DNA of 59,432 nucleotides, taken from assembly GCA_020883125.1 (NCBI GenBank), contig JAHREW010000038.1:4202-63633 (forward strand), read 5' to 3'. Source of the DNA: Microcoleus sp. CAWBG506 (lineage in GTDB: Bacteria; Cyanobacteriota; Cyanobacteriia; Cyanobacteriales; Microcoleaceae). Position numbers and translations under genes: made by a program. Shown here piece by piece: positions 1 through 8,580 of the stretch (its first letter is position 1; each line of letters opens with the position of its first letter). The notes below the pieces were generated by a model that was given only the letters and a program-made list of their open reading frames with translations, was not told the DNA's origin and made no database searches.

Positions 1-35
1 TAATGACTACTAACTAATGACTAAGGACTAGAGTA

Positions 36-2282
36 ATGTCTCACCCCCTGTATGTAGCCTTCATTTGGCATCAACACCAACCTCTCTATAAATCTAGAGT
101 AGCTGCTAAGGAAACAGAGGCTCAATACCGACTACCTTGGGTGCGCTTGCACGGAGTTAAAGACTATTTGGATTTGGTGCTACTTCTGGCAAAATATCCC
201 AAACTGCATCAAACTGTAAACCTTGTGCCATCCTTGATTTTGCAGATAGAAGATTGCATCGCAGACCGAGCATTAGACCCCTATTTGGCTGCGGCTCTCA
301 AACCCACTGAATACTTAAACATATCAGAAAAAGAATTTATTTGTCAGCACTTTTTTGATGCCAATTACCACACCCTAATTCAACCCCATCGCCGCTACAA
401 TCAACTCTACACTCAGCATCAGGAAAAAGGTATTCAGTGGTGTGTGGACAATTGGAATCAACAGGATTTTAGCGACTTGCTGGCGTGGCACAATTTAGCT
501 TGGATTGACCCGCTGTTTTGGGATGACCCGGAGATTGCCGGGTGGCTGAAACAAGGACAAAATTTTAGTTTAGCCGATCGCCACAAAATCTACTCCAAAC
601 AAAAACAAATCCTAGCCAAAATCATTCCCCAGCACCGAAAAATGCAAGCTGAGGGACAATTAGAAGTCTCCACAACCCCCTATACACACCCGATATTACC
701 GCTGCTTGCTGATACGAATTGCGCTCGCATAGCTATTCCCAACATGACTCTGCCACAACATCGGTTTCAGTGGGCAGAAGATATTCCCCGACACCTCAGA
801 AAATCCTGGGAAATGTATCAAGATAGGTTTGATTGCGAACCTCGCGGTTTGTGGCCCTCGGAACAGGCAGTTAGCCCAGAAATCTTGCCCTATATTGCCA
901 AACAAGGGTTTAAATGGATAGTCTCGGATGAAGCTGTATTGGGATGGACAATTAAACACTTTTTCAACCGCGATGGGGCTGGGAATGTTGGCGAACCAGA
1001 ATTGTTATATCGCCCTTACCGTTTAGAAACTCCAGACGGTGATTTAGCTATAGTATTTCGAGACCATAGATTGTCTGATTTGATCGGATTTACCTATAGT
1101 TCGATGGCACCGAAAAAAGCAGCATCAGATTTAGTGGGACACCTAGAGGCGATCGCCCGCACTCTCAAACACCGACAGTCTGGTGGTGGCACATCCTTAG
1201 AAAATCCCTGGTTAGTTACCATCGCCCTAGACGGCGAAAATTGCTGGGAATTCTATCCCCAAGATGGCAAACCCTTCCTAGAATCCCTCTATGAAACCCT
1301 CAGCCTCGACCCAGATATTAAACTGGTAACAGTCTCCGAATTTCTTGACAAATTCCCCCCAACAGCCACAATTGAGGCAGCCCAACTCCACACCGGTTCT
1401 TGGGTTGATGGTTCCCTCACAACTTGGATCGGCGATCCGGCGAAAAATCGCGCTTGGGATTTGTTAGGCGAAGCAAGACAAGTATTGGCGAACCATCCAG
1501 AGGCTACGGAAGAAACTAATCCCGAAGCTTGGGAAGCACTCTACGCCGCCGAAGGTTCCGATTGGTTTTGGTGGTTTGGCGAAGGTCACACTTCTAACCA
1601 AGATGCCATCTTTGACCAGCTATTCCGGGAACACGTAGCAGCAATTTACGAAGCTCTCAACGAGCCAGTACCTCCCCAAGTGCGCCGACAAGTAGAGGCC
1701 CACGAAGCTCAAAGCGACCATCAACCGCTGAGCTTTATTCATCCGGTGATTGACGGTATCGGTAATGAACAGGATTGGGACAAAGCTGGGCGGATTGAAG
1801 TTGGGGGAGCGAGGGGGACAATGCACCGCAGTTCTGCAATTCAGCGACTTTGGTACGGGGTAGATCACTTGAATTTTTACCTTCGTGCTGACTTTGAGGC
1901 GGGTGTTCGGCCGGGAATTGATTGTCCGCCGGAGTTGAATTTGTTATGGTTTTATCCCGATCGCACCATGCACAACAGCCTGATTCCACTGTCAGATTTG
2001 CCTGATACTGCACCCCTGAACTATCGATTCCACCATCAGTTAGGGATTAATTTGCTAACTAAATCGATTAGGTTTCAGGAGGCCCGAGAACGGGATGAGT
2101 GGCATCCTCGCATCAGCCACGCTCAGGTTGGGTTGGATAAATGTTTGGAGGTAGCAATACCTTGGGCAGATTTGCAGATTATGCCAGACTGGTCACTGAG
2201 GTTGATTGCGGTGTTATCGGAAGGGGAGCGTTACTGTAGCTGTTTGCCGTTCGATTCTTCGATCGCGATCGGAATGCCTTAA
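36..2282 (+). CDS. Glycoside hydrolase family 57 (alpha-amylase / glucan-active)
   Basis: A 748-residue GH57 protein, expected to act on alpha-1,4-glucans such as glycogen in the cytoplasm. The N-terminus carries the family signature IWHQHQPLY (about residues 9-17). The mid region has GLWPSEQAVS, where the catalytic Glu of conserved region 3 is expected, and FRDHRLSDLIGF, which should hold the acid/base Asp. DGENCWEFY follows further on. About 250 C-terminal residues lie beyond the catalytic barrel and look like a beta-rich accessory region. The start is the ATG preceded by AAGGA at 24-28. There is no signal peptide. glgA lies 12 kb away on the other strand, so a glycogen role is plausible but not shown by operon context. 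The exact activity (amylase, branching or transferase) cannot be fixed from sequence. Confidence 0.9.
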   Translation: MSHPLYVAFIWHQHQPLYKSRVAAKETEAQYRLPWVRLHGVKDYLDLVLLLAKYPKLHQTVNLVPSLILQIEDCIADRALDPYLAAALKPTEYLNISEKEFICQHFFDANYHTLIQPHRRYNQLYTQHQEKGIQWCVDNWNQQDFSDLLAWHNLAWIDPLFWDDPEIAGWLKQGQNFSLADRHKIYSKQKQILAKIIPQHRKMQAEGQLEVSTTPYTHPILPLLADTNCARIAIPNMTLPQHRFQWAEDIPRHLRKSWEMYQDRFDCEPRGLWPSEQAVSPEILPYIAKQGFKWIVSDEAVLGWTIKHFFNRDGAGNVGEPELLYRPYRLETPDGDLAIVFRDHRLSDLIGFTYSSMAPKKAASDLVGHLEAIARTLKHRQSGGGTSLENPWLVTIALDGENCWEFYPQDGKPFLESLYETLSLDPDIKLVTVSEFLDKFPPTATIEAAQLHTGSWVDGSLTTWIGDPAKNRAWDLLGEARQVLANHPEATEETNPEAWEALYAAEGSDWFWWFGEGHTSNQDAIFDQLFREHVAAIYEALNEPVPPQVRRQVEAHEAQSDHQPLSFIHPVIDGIGNEQDWDKAGRIEVGGARGTMHRSSAIQRLWYGVDHLNFYLRADFEAGVRPGIDCPPELNLLWFYPDRTMHNSLIPLSDLPDTAPLNYRFHHQLGINLLTKSIRFQEARERDEWHPRISHAQVGLDKCLEVAIPWADLQIMPDWSLRLIAVLSEGERYCSCLPFDSSIAIGMP

Positions 2283-2389
2283 AGAGTTATTAGTTATTGG
2301 TTCTTAGTTATGAGTTATTAGTTATTCGTTAGGCCGGAGCTAGCAAATAACTAATCACAAACAACAAATGACCAAAAGGATGGGATACA
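2283..2389. repeat. Short AT-rich degenerate repeats between GH57 and the IS element
   Basis: Variants of AGTTATTAGTTATTGG and AACTAATCACAAACAACA fill this spacer. The same words recur just past the IS element (3675-3735) and at 1-35, so the element sits inside an older block of short cyanobacterial repeats. No gene was seen. Confidence 0.6.
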
Positions 2390-2476
2390 AGCCCCGTCCT
2401 TTTAGGACGGCTTTAATTTTTAATTATTTTATTAGCAGAAGCTAGTATAATAGAGTAAACAAACAGCCTGTGAGAA

Positions 2477-3631
2477 ATGAAAGCAAGGTATCAATTCCGT
2501 TTCTATCCAACCGACCAACAAAAACAGAGTTTAGCTCAGTTGTTTGGTTGTGTTCGGGTAGTCTGGAATGATGCCTTAGCTCTCTGTAAGCAGTCCGAGA
2601 AAAAACCCAAATCTGCCGAACTCCAAAAGCTAGTAATTACTCAAGCAAAGCAAACAATCGAAAGAGCTTGGTTGTCAGAAGTCTCAAACATCCCGTTACA
2701 GCAGTCGGTAGCAGATTTGGAAACAGCTTTTAAAAACTTTTTTGAGTCCTGTAAAGGGAAAAGAAAAGGTCAGAAAGTTGGCTATCCCAAGTTCAAAAAA
2801 CGCACAAACAGCCAGTCTGCCCGGTTAACTCGCGGGGGTTTTTCAATTAAAGGAGATGGCATTTATCTAGCCAAAATAGGAATTGTCAACCCTGTTTGGT
2901 CTAGACAGCTACCGTCGGCTCCTAGCTCTGCAACGATAATCAAGGATTGTGCTAATCGCTATTTTCTGAGCTTTGTTGTAGAGATTAATCCAGAGCGCGT
3001 AGATGCTAAAAACCACAGCATCGGCATCGATTTGGGCATTAAAACCTTTGCAGTGATGAGCAATGGCGCTCAAGCCGAAAGTCCTAGCTACAAAAAACTA
3101 GATCGGAAAATCCGCCAACTTCAGAAAAAACTAGCTCGTCAACAGAAGGACTCCAAACGTAGAAACAAAACTCGAACCCAGATAGCCAAACTACATAATC
3201 AAATTGCAGACACTCGTAAAGACTTCTTGCACAAACTGTCTACTAAAATAATTAGTGAAAATCAAACTATTGTTTTAGAAGACTTGAACGTATCGGGAAT
3301 GGTAAAAAACCGCAAGCTTGCTAGGGTAATTAGCCAGCAAGGATGGTATGAGTTCCGATCGTTGTGCGAGGGAAAGTCGGAAAAATTTGGTAGGGATTTT
3401 AGGGTAATCAGTCCTTGGGAACCTACAAGCCAAATTTGCTCAGATTGTGGTTTTAGATGGGGCAAACTCGATCTAAAAATCCGATCGGTTCAGTGTCATA
3501 ATTGCGGAACCGAACACGATCGAGATGAAAACGCAGCCAAAAATATAAATAAAGTCGGGACAGGGCATTGCCACGACTGTAAACGGACGCAGAGACAGAG
3601 TAAGACTACCTTTGGTAGCGTCAGTCGGTGA
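2477..3631 (+). CDS. tnpB: TnpB RNA-guided nuclease-type protein (IS200/IS605 OrfB)
   Basis: An intact 384-residue TnpB of typical family length. The N-terminal OrfB domain begins KARYQFRFYPTDQQKQSLAQ. The RuvC-like active site is complete: D185 in IGIDLGIKTF, E268 in VLEDLNVSGM and the DRD at 348-350 in HDRDENAAKNI. A four-Cys zinc ribbon (CSDCG ... CHNCG) precedes the last acidic motif. Proteins of this family are omega-RNA-guided DNA nucleases whose guide RNA overlaps the tnpB 3' end and the element's right end. Activity here is inferred from family and intact residues. Unlike the second copy at 31 kb, the frame is unbroken. Confidence 0.93.
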   Translation: MKARYQFRFYPTDQQKQSLAQLFGCVRVVWNDALALCKQSEKKPKSAELQKLVITQAKQTIERAWLSEVSNIPLQQSVADLETAFKNFFESCKGKRKGQKVGYPKFKKRTNSQSARLTRGGFSIKGDGIYLAKIGIVNPVWSRQLPSAPSSATIIKDCANRYFLSFVVEINPERVDAKNHSIGIDLGIKTFAVMSNGAQAESPSYKKLDRKIRQLQKKLARQQKDSKRRNKTRTQIAKLHNQIADTRKDFLHKLSTKIISENQTIVLEDLNVSGMVKNRKLARVISQQGWYEFRSLCEGKSEKFGRDFRVISPWEPTSQICSDCGFRWGKLDLKIRSVQCHNCGTEHDRDENAAKNINKVGTGHCHDCKRTQRQSKTTFGSVSR

Positions 3632-3637
3632 AGCGTC

Positions 3638-3674
3638 AAGAATCACCGCGCTCATCTGCCGGTGAGTATGTCAA
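3638..3674 (+). other. IS right end; likely omega-RNA 3' end/guide junction
   Basis: A hairpin (TCACCG and CGGTGA around an 11-nt loop) is followed by gtatgtcaa, directly after the tnpB stop. In the IS605 family the right-end hairpin forms the 3' part of the omega-RNA scaffold, and the sequence just outside the element (from about 3675) acts as guide. The assignment is by position and by similarity to 32268-32301. Confidence 0.55.
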
Positions 3675-3735
3675 AACACATAACTAATCACAAACAACCC
3701 ACAAAAAACCACCAATAACTAATCACAAACAACCA

Positions 3736-6291
3736 ATGAGCCGGATTTTGGTTTTGCTCGATCGCCACCAACAACCTTTGCCGATACAATGCCTCAACAG
3801 CAAACACGAGGTGTTTGCACTCGATAGCGCGACCAGCGCCAACTCTCCTGTCGAAATGGGCAACATCCCTTTTGACTTGTGCATTCTAGACAAGTCAAAT
3901 TTCGATCGCATCAGCTCCCTTGTCGCCACCTTGAAAACCGCATCTGCACCCGTATTTTTACCCTTTTTGCTAGTTAGCAAAGGCATAAATTCTGCTGATA
4001 CAGATTCGCCATTTCTCCTTACCCCAGAACAACTTGAAGGCAGAATCGACGATTTACTCCTTAGTCCCTTCCCTCCCACAGAACTCCACTTTCGAGTGGA
4101 AAATTTGTTAGCCCGTCGCCAGTTGTCCCTAGAACTCCACAACATTCAAGAAGTAGTTCAAAAACGGAATTTGGCTGAAAATGTGTTGACGGCCTCTCTG
4201 CAAGCAAGCAATGAAAATCTGCAACGGGAAATCTACAAGCGGGTGGAGGTAGAAGCCACCTTGCGATCGAATTCCTATCTGGATTCTCTGATGAATGCGA
4301 TGCCAGATATTGTCTGTTTCAAAGATGCCGAGGGCAGATGGCAAGAAGCAAATCCAGCAATACTGGAACTGTTCGAGCTTTGCCGCGATGAATATCGCGG
4401 ACTCAAAGACTCTCAGCTAGGAGAACTCAGCACCTTTTATCGGGAAGCTTTGGCTGCCTGTGAAGTTAGCGATCGAGAAGCATGGCATAAAGGTAGCGTT
4501 TCTAGGGGTGAAGAAGTGATTCCCTGATCGGACGGTACGATTAAAATCTACGACTTGATTAAAATACCCTTATTTTACCCAGACGGCAAGCGCAAAAGTC
4601 TTGTGATTTTGGGCCGGGATATCACCGAACACAAACAAGCTAGAGATGAACTCGTCCGCTTGGCATCTATAGTTGAGTCTTCTGACGATGGCATTATCGG
4701 CAAATCCCTCACCGGGACGATTATGAGCTGGAATGCAGGAGCAGAAAAGATTTATGGCTATGCCGCGACAGAAGTCAAGGGAGAGTCGATCGAGATTTTA
4801 GCCATACCCTCACGCCCCAACGAAATGTCACAAATTCTGGCAAACATTCGGGCGGGAGCCACCATCGACCATTATGAAACCCTTCATTTACGCAAAGACG
4901 GCAAAGAAATAGATGTTTCCGTGACTATTTCTCCGATTAAAGATACCACAGGAACCATCATCGGCATCTCCACTATTGTCAGAGATATCAGCGACAGTAA
5001 GCGAGTTGAAAAAGCCCTGGAACAACTCCGCCATCAAAATGAATTGATTCTTTTCTCCGCAGGAGAAGGTATTTGCGGATTGAATAAAGAGGGAAAAGTT
5101 ACTTTTGTCAATCCCGCAGCGGTGAGAATGGCTGGCTGCGAATCCAAGCAACTGATCGATCGACCGCTTTATCAAACCATACATCCGAGACAGGAAGACT
5201 GCCCACAGGCGATCGACCACAATTCATCTACACAAATCAATGCGGCTTCTAATTTTCCCACCTCCACCACACCAACTGTGGATCGACTGCTTCCCAATCA
5301 AACAAACAATCAAATTATCGCCACCTTGCAAGACGGAGAGGCGCGCCGCGTCACTAACGAGGTGTTTTGTCGCCGAGATGGCACGAGTTTTCCAGTTGAG
5401 TACGTCGTGGCTCCCATGCGAGAACAAGGCAAAATCATCGGGGCTGTGGTGACATTCAAGGATATCACCGATCGCCTTGCCGTCGAACGGATGAAAGATG
5501 AATTCATTTCCGTTGTCAGCCACGAACTGCGGACACCCATGACTTCGATTCACGGCGCCCTGGCCCTCCTCAACAGCGGTGTCCTCGACAATGAACCGGA
5601 AAAAGCCAAACGGATGCGATCGATTGCCGTGACTAACACAGAACGTTTGGTACGCTTAATCAATGACATCCTCGATTTAGAACGAATGGAGTCTAGTTAT
5701 CACAAAGCCGTTAAGCAAACTTGCAATGTCGCAGAACTGATGCTTCAGGCTGTGGAGGAGATGCAGGGAATGGCTGACCACGCTGGAGTTATAATGTCCG
5801 TAGTCCCTGTGAATGCTCCCTTGCGGGCTGTTCCCGATCGCATCATTCAAACCTTGACTAATTTGCTCAGCAATGCTATCAAATTCTCCTCCGAGGGCGC
5901 TACAATTTGCCTGAGCGCACAATTGCAGCCAAATCACGATTGCGCAAAAAAAGCTGAGATCGAGTCGGTCTCGTCTCCTGATTGTGCGATCGGCGATGAG
6001 CACTTGCCAATCTCCCCACAGGAAATCCTGATAGCCGTGAAAGACCGAGGTCGGGGAATTCCGGCAGATAAACTGGAAATGATCTTTGAACGGTTTCAAC
6101 AGGTTGATGCTTCAGATTCTCGACAAAAGGGTGGCACTGGTTTGGGCCTGGCTATTTGTCGCAGTATCGTGCAACAGCACGGTGGCAGAATTTGGGTCGA
6201 AAGCATTTTGGGGGAGGGCAGCACTTTTTTCCTAACTTTCCCGGTTTTAACAGATCCAGAAAGTCCCAGGAAGGTAGAAAATAGAAGATAG
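3736..6291 (+). pseudogene. Multi-PAS sensor histidine kinase interrupted by an in-frame TGA
   Basis: Both halves lie in one reading frame separated only by TGA at 4525-4527. Translation continues sensibly across it, from ...SRGEEVIP to SDGTIKIYDLIKIPLFY, which is the normal course of a PAS core. Domain order is a receiver-like N-terminus (residues 1-120, lacking a clear phospho-acceptor motif), a coiled coil with a QREIYKRVEVEATLR heptad pattern, PAS-1 (which contains the stop), PAS-2, PAS-3, HisKA and HATPase_c. CGA to TGA would be one transition. The locus is either a recent pseudogene or two proteins, with the C-terminal half kept as a shorter kinase. Stop readthrough or a sequence error cannot be excluded. 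Confidence 0.7.
4555..6291 (+). CDS. PAS-PAS-HisKA-HATPase histidine kinase (downstream part of split gene)
   Basis: The downstream 578-residue frame could be made alone from a TTG at 4555, although no good ribosome site is seen. It retains two PAS domains (about residues 30-150, beginning ASIVESSDDGIIGKSLTGT, and about 160-300), a HisKA domain with the H-box SVVSHELRTPMTS, and a full HATPase_c domain (N box LLSNAIKFS, G1 DRGRGIPADK, G2 GGTGLGLAICRSIVQQHGG). It has no transmembrane segment, so it would be a soluble sensor. A CheY-like receiver follows 141 bp downstream and is a plausible partner. Confidence 0.7.
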   Translation: MIKIPLFYPDGKRKSLVILGRDITEHKQARDELVRLASIVESSDDGIIGKSLTGTIMSWNAGAEKIYGYAATEVKGESIEILAIPSRPNEMSQILANIRAGATIDHYETLHLRKDGKEIDVSVTISPIKDTTGTIIGISTIVRDISDSKRVEKALEQLRHQNELILFSAGEGICGLNKEGKVTFVNPAAVRMAGCESKQLIDRPLYQTIHPRQEDCPQAIDHNSSTQINAASNFPTSTTPTVDRLLPNQTNNQIIATLQDGEARRVTNEVFCRRDGTSFPVEYVVAPMREQGKIIGAVVTFKDITDRLAVERMKDEFISVVSHELRTPMTSIHGALALLNSGVLDNEPEKAKRMRSIAVTNTERLVRLINDILDLERMESSYHKAVKQTCNVAELMLQAVEEMQGMADHAGVIMSVVPVNAPLRAVPDRIIQTLTNLLSNAIKFSSEGATICLSAQLQPNHDCAKKAEIESVSSPDCAIGDEHLPISPQEILIAVKDRGRGIPADKLEMIFERFQQVDASDSRQKGGTGLGLAICRSIVQQHGGRIWVESILGEGSTFFLTFPVLTDPESPRKVENRR

Positions 6292-6432
6292 AAGATCTAG
6301 GGTCAAATCTTTATATTTGCAGGATAAATAAGTATTATTTGAAATAATGAATTTTTTTAAATTGCACTCCGTACTTTACACAAAATTCATATTTAAGTTC
6401 TAGGCTAAGATCAGTTGTTAATTTAAAAAAAA

Positions 6433-6825
6433 ATGTTTATTGTGGCAGTAAAACGCATATTGATTATTGATGATGCCGAAGATATTCGAGAAGTGGCTCA
6501 AGTCAGTCTCGAAATCGTCGGGGGCTGGGAAGTGCTGACAGCTAGTTCTGGTATCGAGGGTGTTGCTAAGGCAGTCGCCCAACAGCCTGATGCTATTCTT
6601 TTAGACGTGATGATGCCCGACCAAGACGGACCTACTACTTTTTTACAATTGCAAGCCAATAGTGCTACGCAGCACATTCCCGTAATTTTACTGACGGCGA
6701 AGGCTTTGGCCGGCGACAGGCGGATGTTTGCCGACTTGGGGGTAGCGAGCGTGATTGCTAAGCCTTTTGAACCGATGTCTTTAGCAAGTCAGGTAGCTCA
6801 AGTTTTGGGATGGGATCGCTGCTAG
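6433..6825 (+). CDS. Single-domain response regulator (CheY-like receiver)
   Basis: A 130-residue stand-alone receiver. ILIIDDAEDI carries the acidic pair, AILLDVMMPDQDGP the phospho-acceptor Asp, LLTAKA the conserved Thr/Ser, and VIAKPFEP the Lys. No output domain is present. It lies 141 bp after the split PAS histidine kinase on the same strand and is the likely phosphotransfer partner. The gap is AT-rich and may hold its own promoter. The start may be ATG 6433 or a GTG a few codons later. Confidence 0.92.
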   Translation: MFIVAVKRILIIDDAEDIREVAQVSLEIVGGWEVLTASSGIEGVAKAVAQQPDAILLDVMMPDQDGPTTFLQLQANSATQHIPVILLTAKALAGDRRMFADLGVASVIAKPFEPMSLASQVAQVLGWDRC

Positions 6826-7026
6826 AGCGATCGGACATTTAGCTTTGTAGCCTCTACAACAAATTATTCCTGCTTAGTTTGAAAAAGAATATAAATTGGC
6901 AGGAGTATTTGACTTTTTGTGAATTATTGTCGGTCTTCATCAGTTCTTCAGGTTTTAGTTTTAAGTTTAAACCATTCATCAGGGATCACCCCTGAATTTT
7001 GACAAACACCTTGGGAGATGAAGACT

Positions 7027-7245
7027 ATGCCTTCAGCCTACATTTTACTACTGATAGTTTCTCTAGCCGCCATCTGGGTCTATTGGCAAACCTCTCAAGA
7101 TATTTTTGTCCTTGTGGCTTTGGCTGGACTCGGCTGTTTTATTTGGGGCTTCTCTTGTGCTCCTTGGCTCGTTCAACTTCTCATCGTCTTGCTACTCTTG
7201 GGCTTACAAAAGCTTTACTTCGGACACAATAAAATTTGGGAGTGA
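7027..7245 (+). CDS. Small hydrophobic membrane protein, unknown function
   Basis: A protein of about 72 residues made almost entirely of hydrophobic stretches (SAYILLLIVSLAAIWVYW; IFVLVALAGLGCFIWGF; LVQLLIVLLLLGLQKLYF), consistent with two or three membrane helices. I chose ATG 7027 rather than the ATG at 7018 because GGGAG at 7013-7017 overlaps the 7018 codon region but is about 10 nt upstream of 7027. The next gene is another small protein on the same strand 100 bp on. I do not recognise a family. Confidence 0.55.
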   Translation: MPSAYILLLIVSLAAIWVYWQTSQDIFVLVALAGLGCFIWGFSCAPWLVQLLIVLLLLGLQKLYFGHNKIWE

Positions 7246-7345
7246 AACCAGCTTTTAGTAAATGCGTCTGGACTTAGGACGATCTGAGCATTAGTGTGGA
7301 ATCAATAGTCGATCTAGTTAGTTCTTAAAAAAGGTTTAAAAAATC

Positions 7346-7558
7346 ATGAATAGTTGCCCTTGTTGCTCATCTCAATTACTCAGACACGCTCGCCACAATC
7401 GCATTTACTGGTTTTGCTCCCACTGTTGGGAAGAAATGCCAGATCTTTCGGAGATGATTTTAGGTGACAGACAGCGGACTCGCAAAATCGACAGTTTAGT
7501 GAAAGTCTCTGCTTTGATGCCTAAGTTGACAGTTTTGGCATCCGTGGAAATTGCTTAG
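7346..7558 (+). CDS. Small zinc-ribbon-like protein
   Basis: A 70-residue protein with two cysteine knuckles, CPCC near residue 4 and CSHC near residue 24, spaced as in a zinc ribbon (MNSCPCCSSQLLRHARHN ... IYWFCSHCWEEMP). The C-terminal half has no recognisable motif. It resembles short Cys-rich hypothetical proteins of cyanobacteria. AAAAGG lies about 10 nt before the ATG. Metal binding is inferred from the cysteine pattern only. Confidence 0.6.
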   Translation: MNSCPCCSSQLLRHARHNRIYWFCSHCWEEMPDLSEMILGDRQRTRKIDSLVKVSALMPKLTVLASVEIA

Positions 7559-7644
7559 TTGGTTTCGCTCTCTCAGGATTAAAAATTAGTAAAATAGTTT
7601 TTTTAGTAGTGCCGTAGGCTAATTTGTTTTAATAAAGATTAAAA

Positions 7645-7677
7645 AGCCTCCTTCCGTATTGGTGAAGGAGGCTTTTC
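7645..7677. terminator. Bidirectional intrinsic terminator (zinc-ribbon gene / hlip)
   Basis: A perfect 10-bp stem, AGCCTCCTTC/GAAGGAGGCT, with a 9-nt loop is flanked by TTTT on the plus side and AAAAA before it, which reads as U's on the minus strand. It lies between the convergent zinc-ribbon gene and hlip. Confidence 0.85.
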
Positions 7678-7717
7678 GATAGGGCGACACAGGCCAGAAC
7701 TAAATATTTAGGCCTAA

Positions 7718-7861
7718 TTACATCAAACCGATTTGAGAAAGAATACCTTGACCGGTGATATATTCGGTAGCTAGGCCAATAACGAAGCCCAGCATAGCCA
7801 AACGACCATTCCAGGTTTCAGCAAACTCAGTGAAGCCAACTTTTGCGTCTTTGTTTTCCAT
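7718..7861 (-). CDS. High-light-inducible protein (one-helix Hlip/SCP)
   Basis: A 47-residue protein read on the minus strand: MENKDAKVGFTEFAETWNG, then RLAMLGFVIGLATEYITGQG, ending SQIGLM. It has the chlorophyll-a/b-binding-like helix with the ExxNGRxAMxGF motif, whose Glu, Asn and Arg positions bind chlorophyll in this family. Hlips sit in the thylakoid membrane, bind chlorophyll and carotenoid, and protect photosystem II assembly under excess light. GAGG lies 9 nt before the ATG. An HLR1 element lies just upstream and a strong terminator just downstream, so it is a single-gene, light-stress-controlled unit. Confidence 0.95.
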   Translation of the reverse strand: MENKDAKVGFTEFAETWNGRLAMLGFVIGLATEYITGQGILSQIGLM

Positions 7862-7889
7862 GACCAGAAACCTCGTTTAATTTCAACCT

Positions 7890-7907
7890 TATGTAAACTA
7901 ATGTAAC
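7890..7907 (-). promoter_or_regulatory. HLR1 element (RpaB-type binding site) upstream of hlip
   Basis: On the hlip strand the sequence is GTTACATT-AG-TTTACATA, two direct octamers matching (G/T)TTACA(T/A)(T/A) with the required 2-nt spacer. It starts 29 bp upstream of the hlip ATG. HLR1 is the known cyanobacterial site for the response regulator RpaB at hli promoters. Binding here is inferred. Confidence 0.8.
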
Positions 7908-7968
7908 ACAACGTTCAAAACATTGCAACATATTTTTACAATTGATTTTCAGGACTTACGCAGGTCGG

Positions 7969-8040
7969 CTCAGAAACCGGGTTTTTGCAACAATACTTGG
8001 TTCCAGCCCACAGATTCAGTAAAAAACCCGGTTTCTTTGC
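7969..8040. repeat. Dispersed AAACCGGGTTT inverted-repeat element, copy 1
   Basis: AGAAACCGGGTTTTT (7972-7986) and AAAAACCCGGTTTCT (8022-8036) form a 15-bp inverted repeat around a CTTGGTTC-containing core. A related copy occurs at 28138-28205. The remainder of the 7862-8376 gap shows no coding signal. Confidence 0.7.
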
Positions 8041-8173
8041 TTGCACGAAGGCTCCAGGACTGTCTCAAAAAATCAGGTAAATATACCACTACCCCTTGAC
8101 ATCGGATACTTAAACTGTTAGCTTCAAACCAAGCAGCTCAGATAGACACCCGCATTCAAAAACAAAAAGTGTC

Positions 8174-8245
8174 GGTTAAGTCGTCTCAGCGGTAGGATGT
8201 GCAGATTTCGGGTAAGCGTCCTAAAGCCCCGTTGATATAGACATT
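8174..8245 (-). repeat. ~72-bp dispersed repeat, inverted relative to 10460-10531
   Basis: Read on the minus strand this begins AATGTCTATATCAAC and runs through ACATCCTACCGCTGAGACG. The plus strand at 10460-10531 carries the same series with scattered substitutions (AATGTCTATATCAAC ... ACATCCTATCGCTGAGACG). No frame is conserved, so it looks like a non-coding interspersed element. Confidence 0.65.
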
Positions 8246-8376
8246 CAAGTTAATTTCGTTTCAACTGGAATCAATAGGTATCTCCAGGAACTATGTTTTT
8301 GTCTTGACACGGCAAGAGTCTCAGGTTTTTATTGGGAGAGTTGTAATAAGTCACTTGGCGCGACATTAACTTTAAT

Positions 8377-8542
8377 AGACCTCTTGCAAAAAAATATGTG
8401 TTATACTTAAGAATTTGCTCAGGTTTAGGTCAAACTTTGAATTATTGGGTTGATTGGCGTCTCCTTAGACTTGCTCAGCCTGCTAGATTATAAAATTGGC
8501 TAAACTTTCCATAATAGCACAAAATTATTTTGCAAGAGGTCT
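8377..8542 (+). mobile_element. MITE-like element, copy 1 (~166 bp)
   Basis: The ends are inverted repeats, AGACCTCTTGCAAAA and TTTTGCAAGAGGTCT, with an internal sequence shared with 9613-9779 and, inverted, with 10293-10459. There is no reading frame inside. It ends 38 bp before the TerB-like gene, so it could supply promoter sequence to it. The left flank is TA; the right flank is TC, presumably mutated from TA. Confidence 0.85.
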
Positions 8543-8580
8543 CTTGAAAAACTTCCTTAATCTATTTATCAAGGGTAAAC

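Larger units (their letters stand above)
2390..3674 (+). mobile_element. IS200/IS605-family element carrying only tnpB
   Basis: The element has a left-end hairpin (agccccgtcc ... ggacggct, about 2391-2413), a tnpB gene and a right-end hairpin (tcaccg ... cggtga, about 3643-3665) ending in GTATGTCAA. The same left hairpin and a similar GTCAA right end flank the second tnpB locus at 30.97-32.30 kb, which defines the borders. There is no tnpA Y1 transposase, so movement would need TnpA in trans. The exact left boundary is uncertain by a few bases because these elements make no target duplication. Confidence 0.75.
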
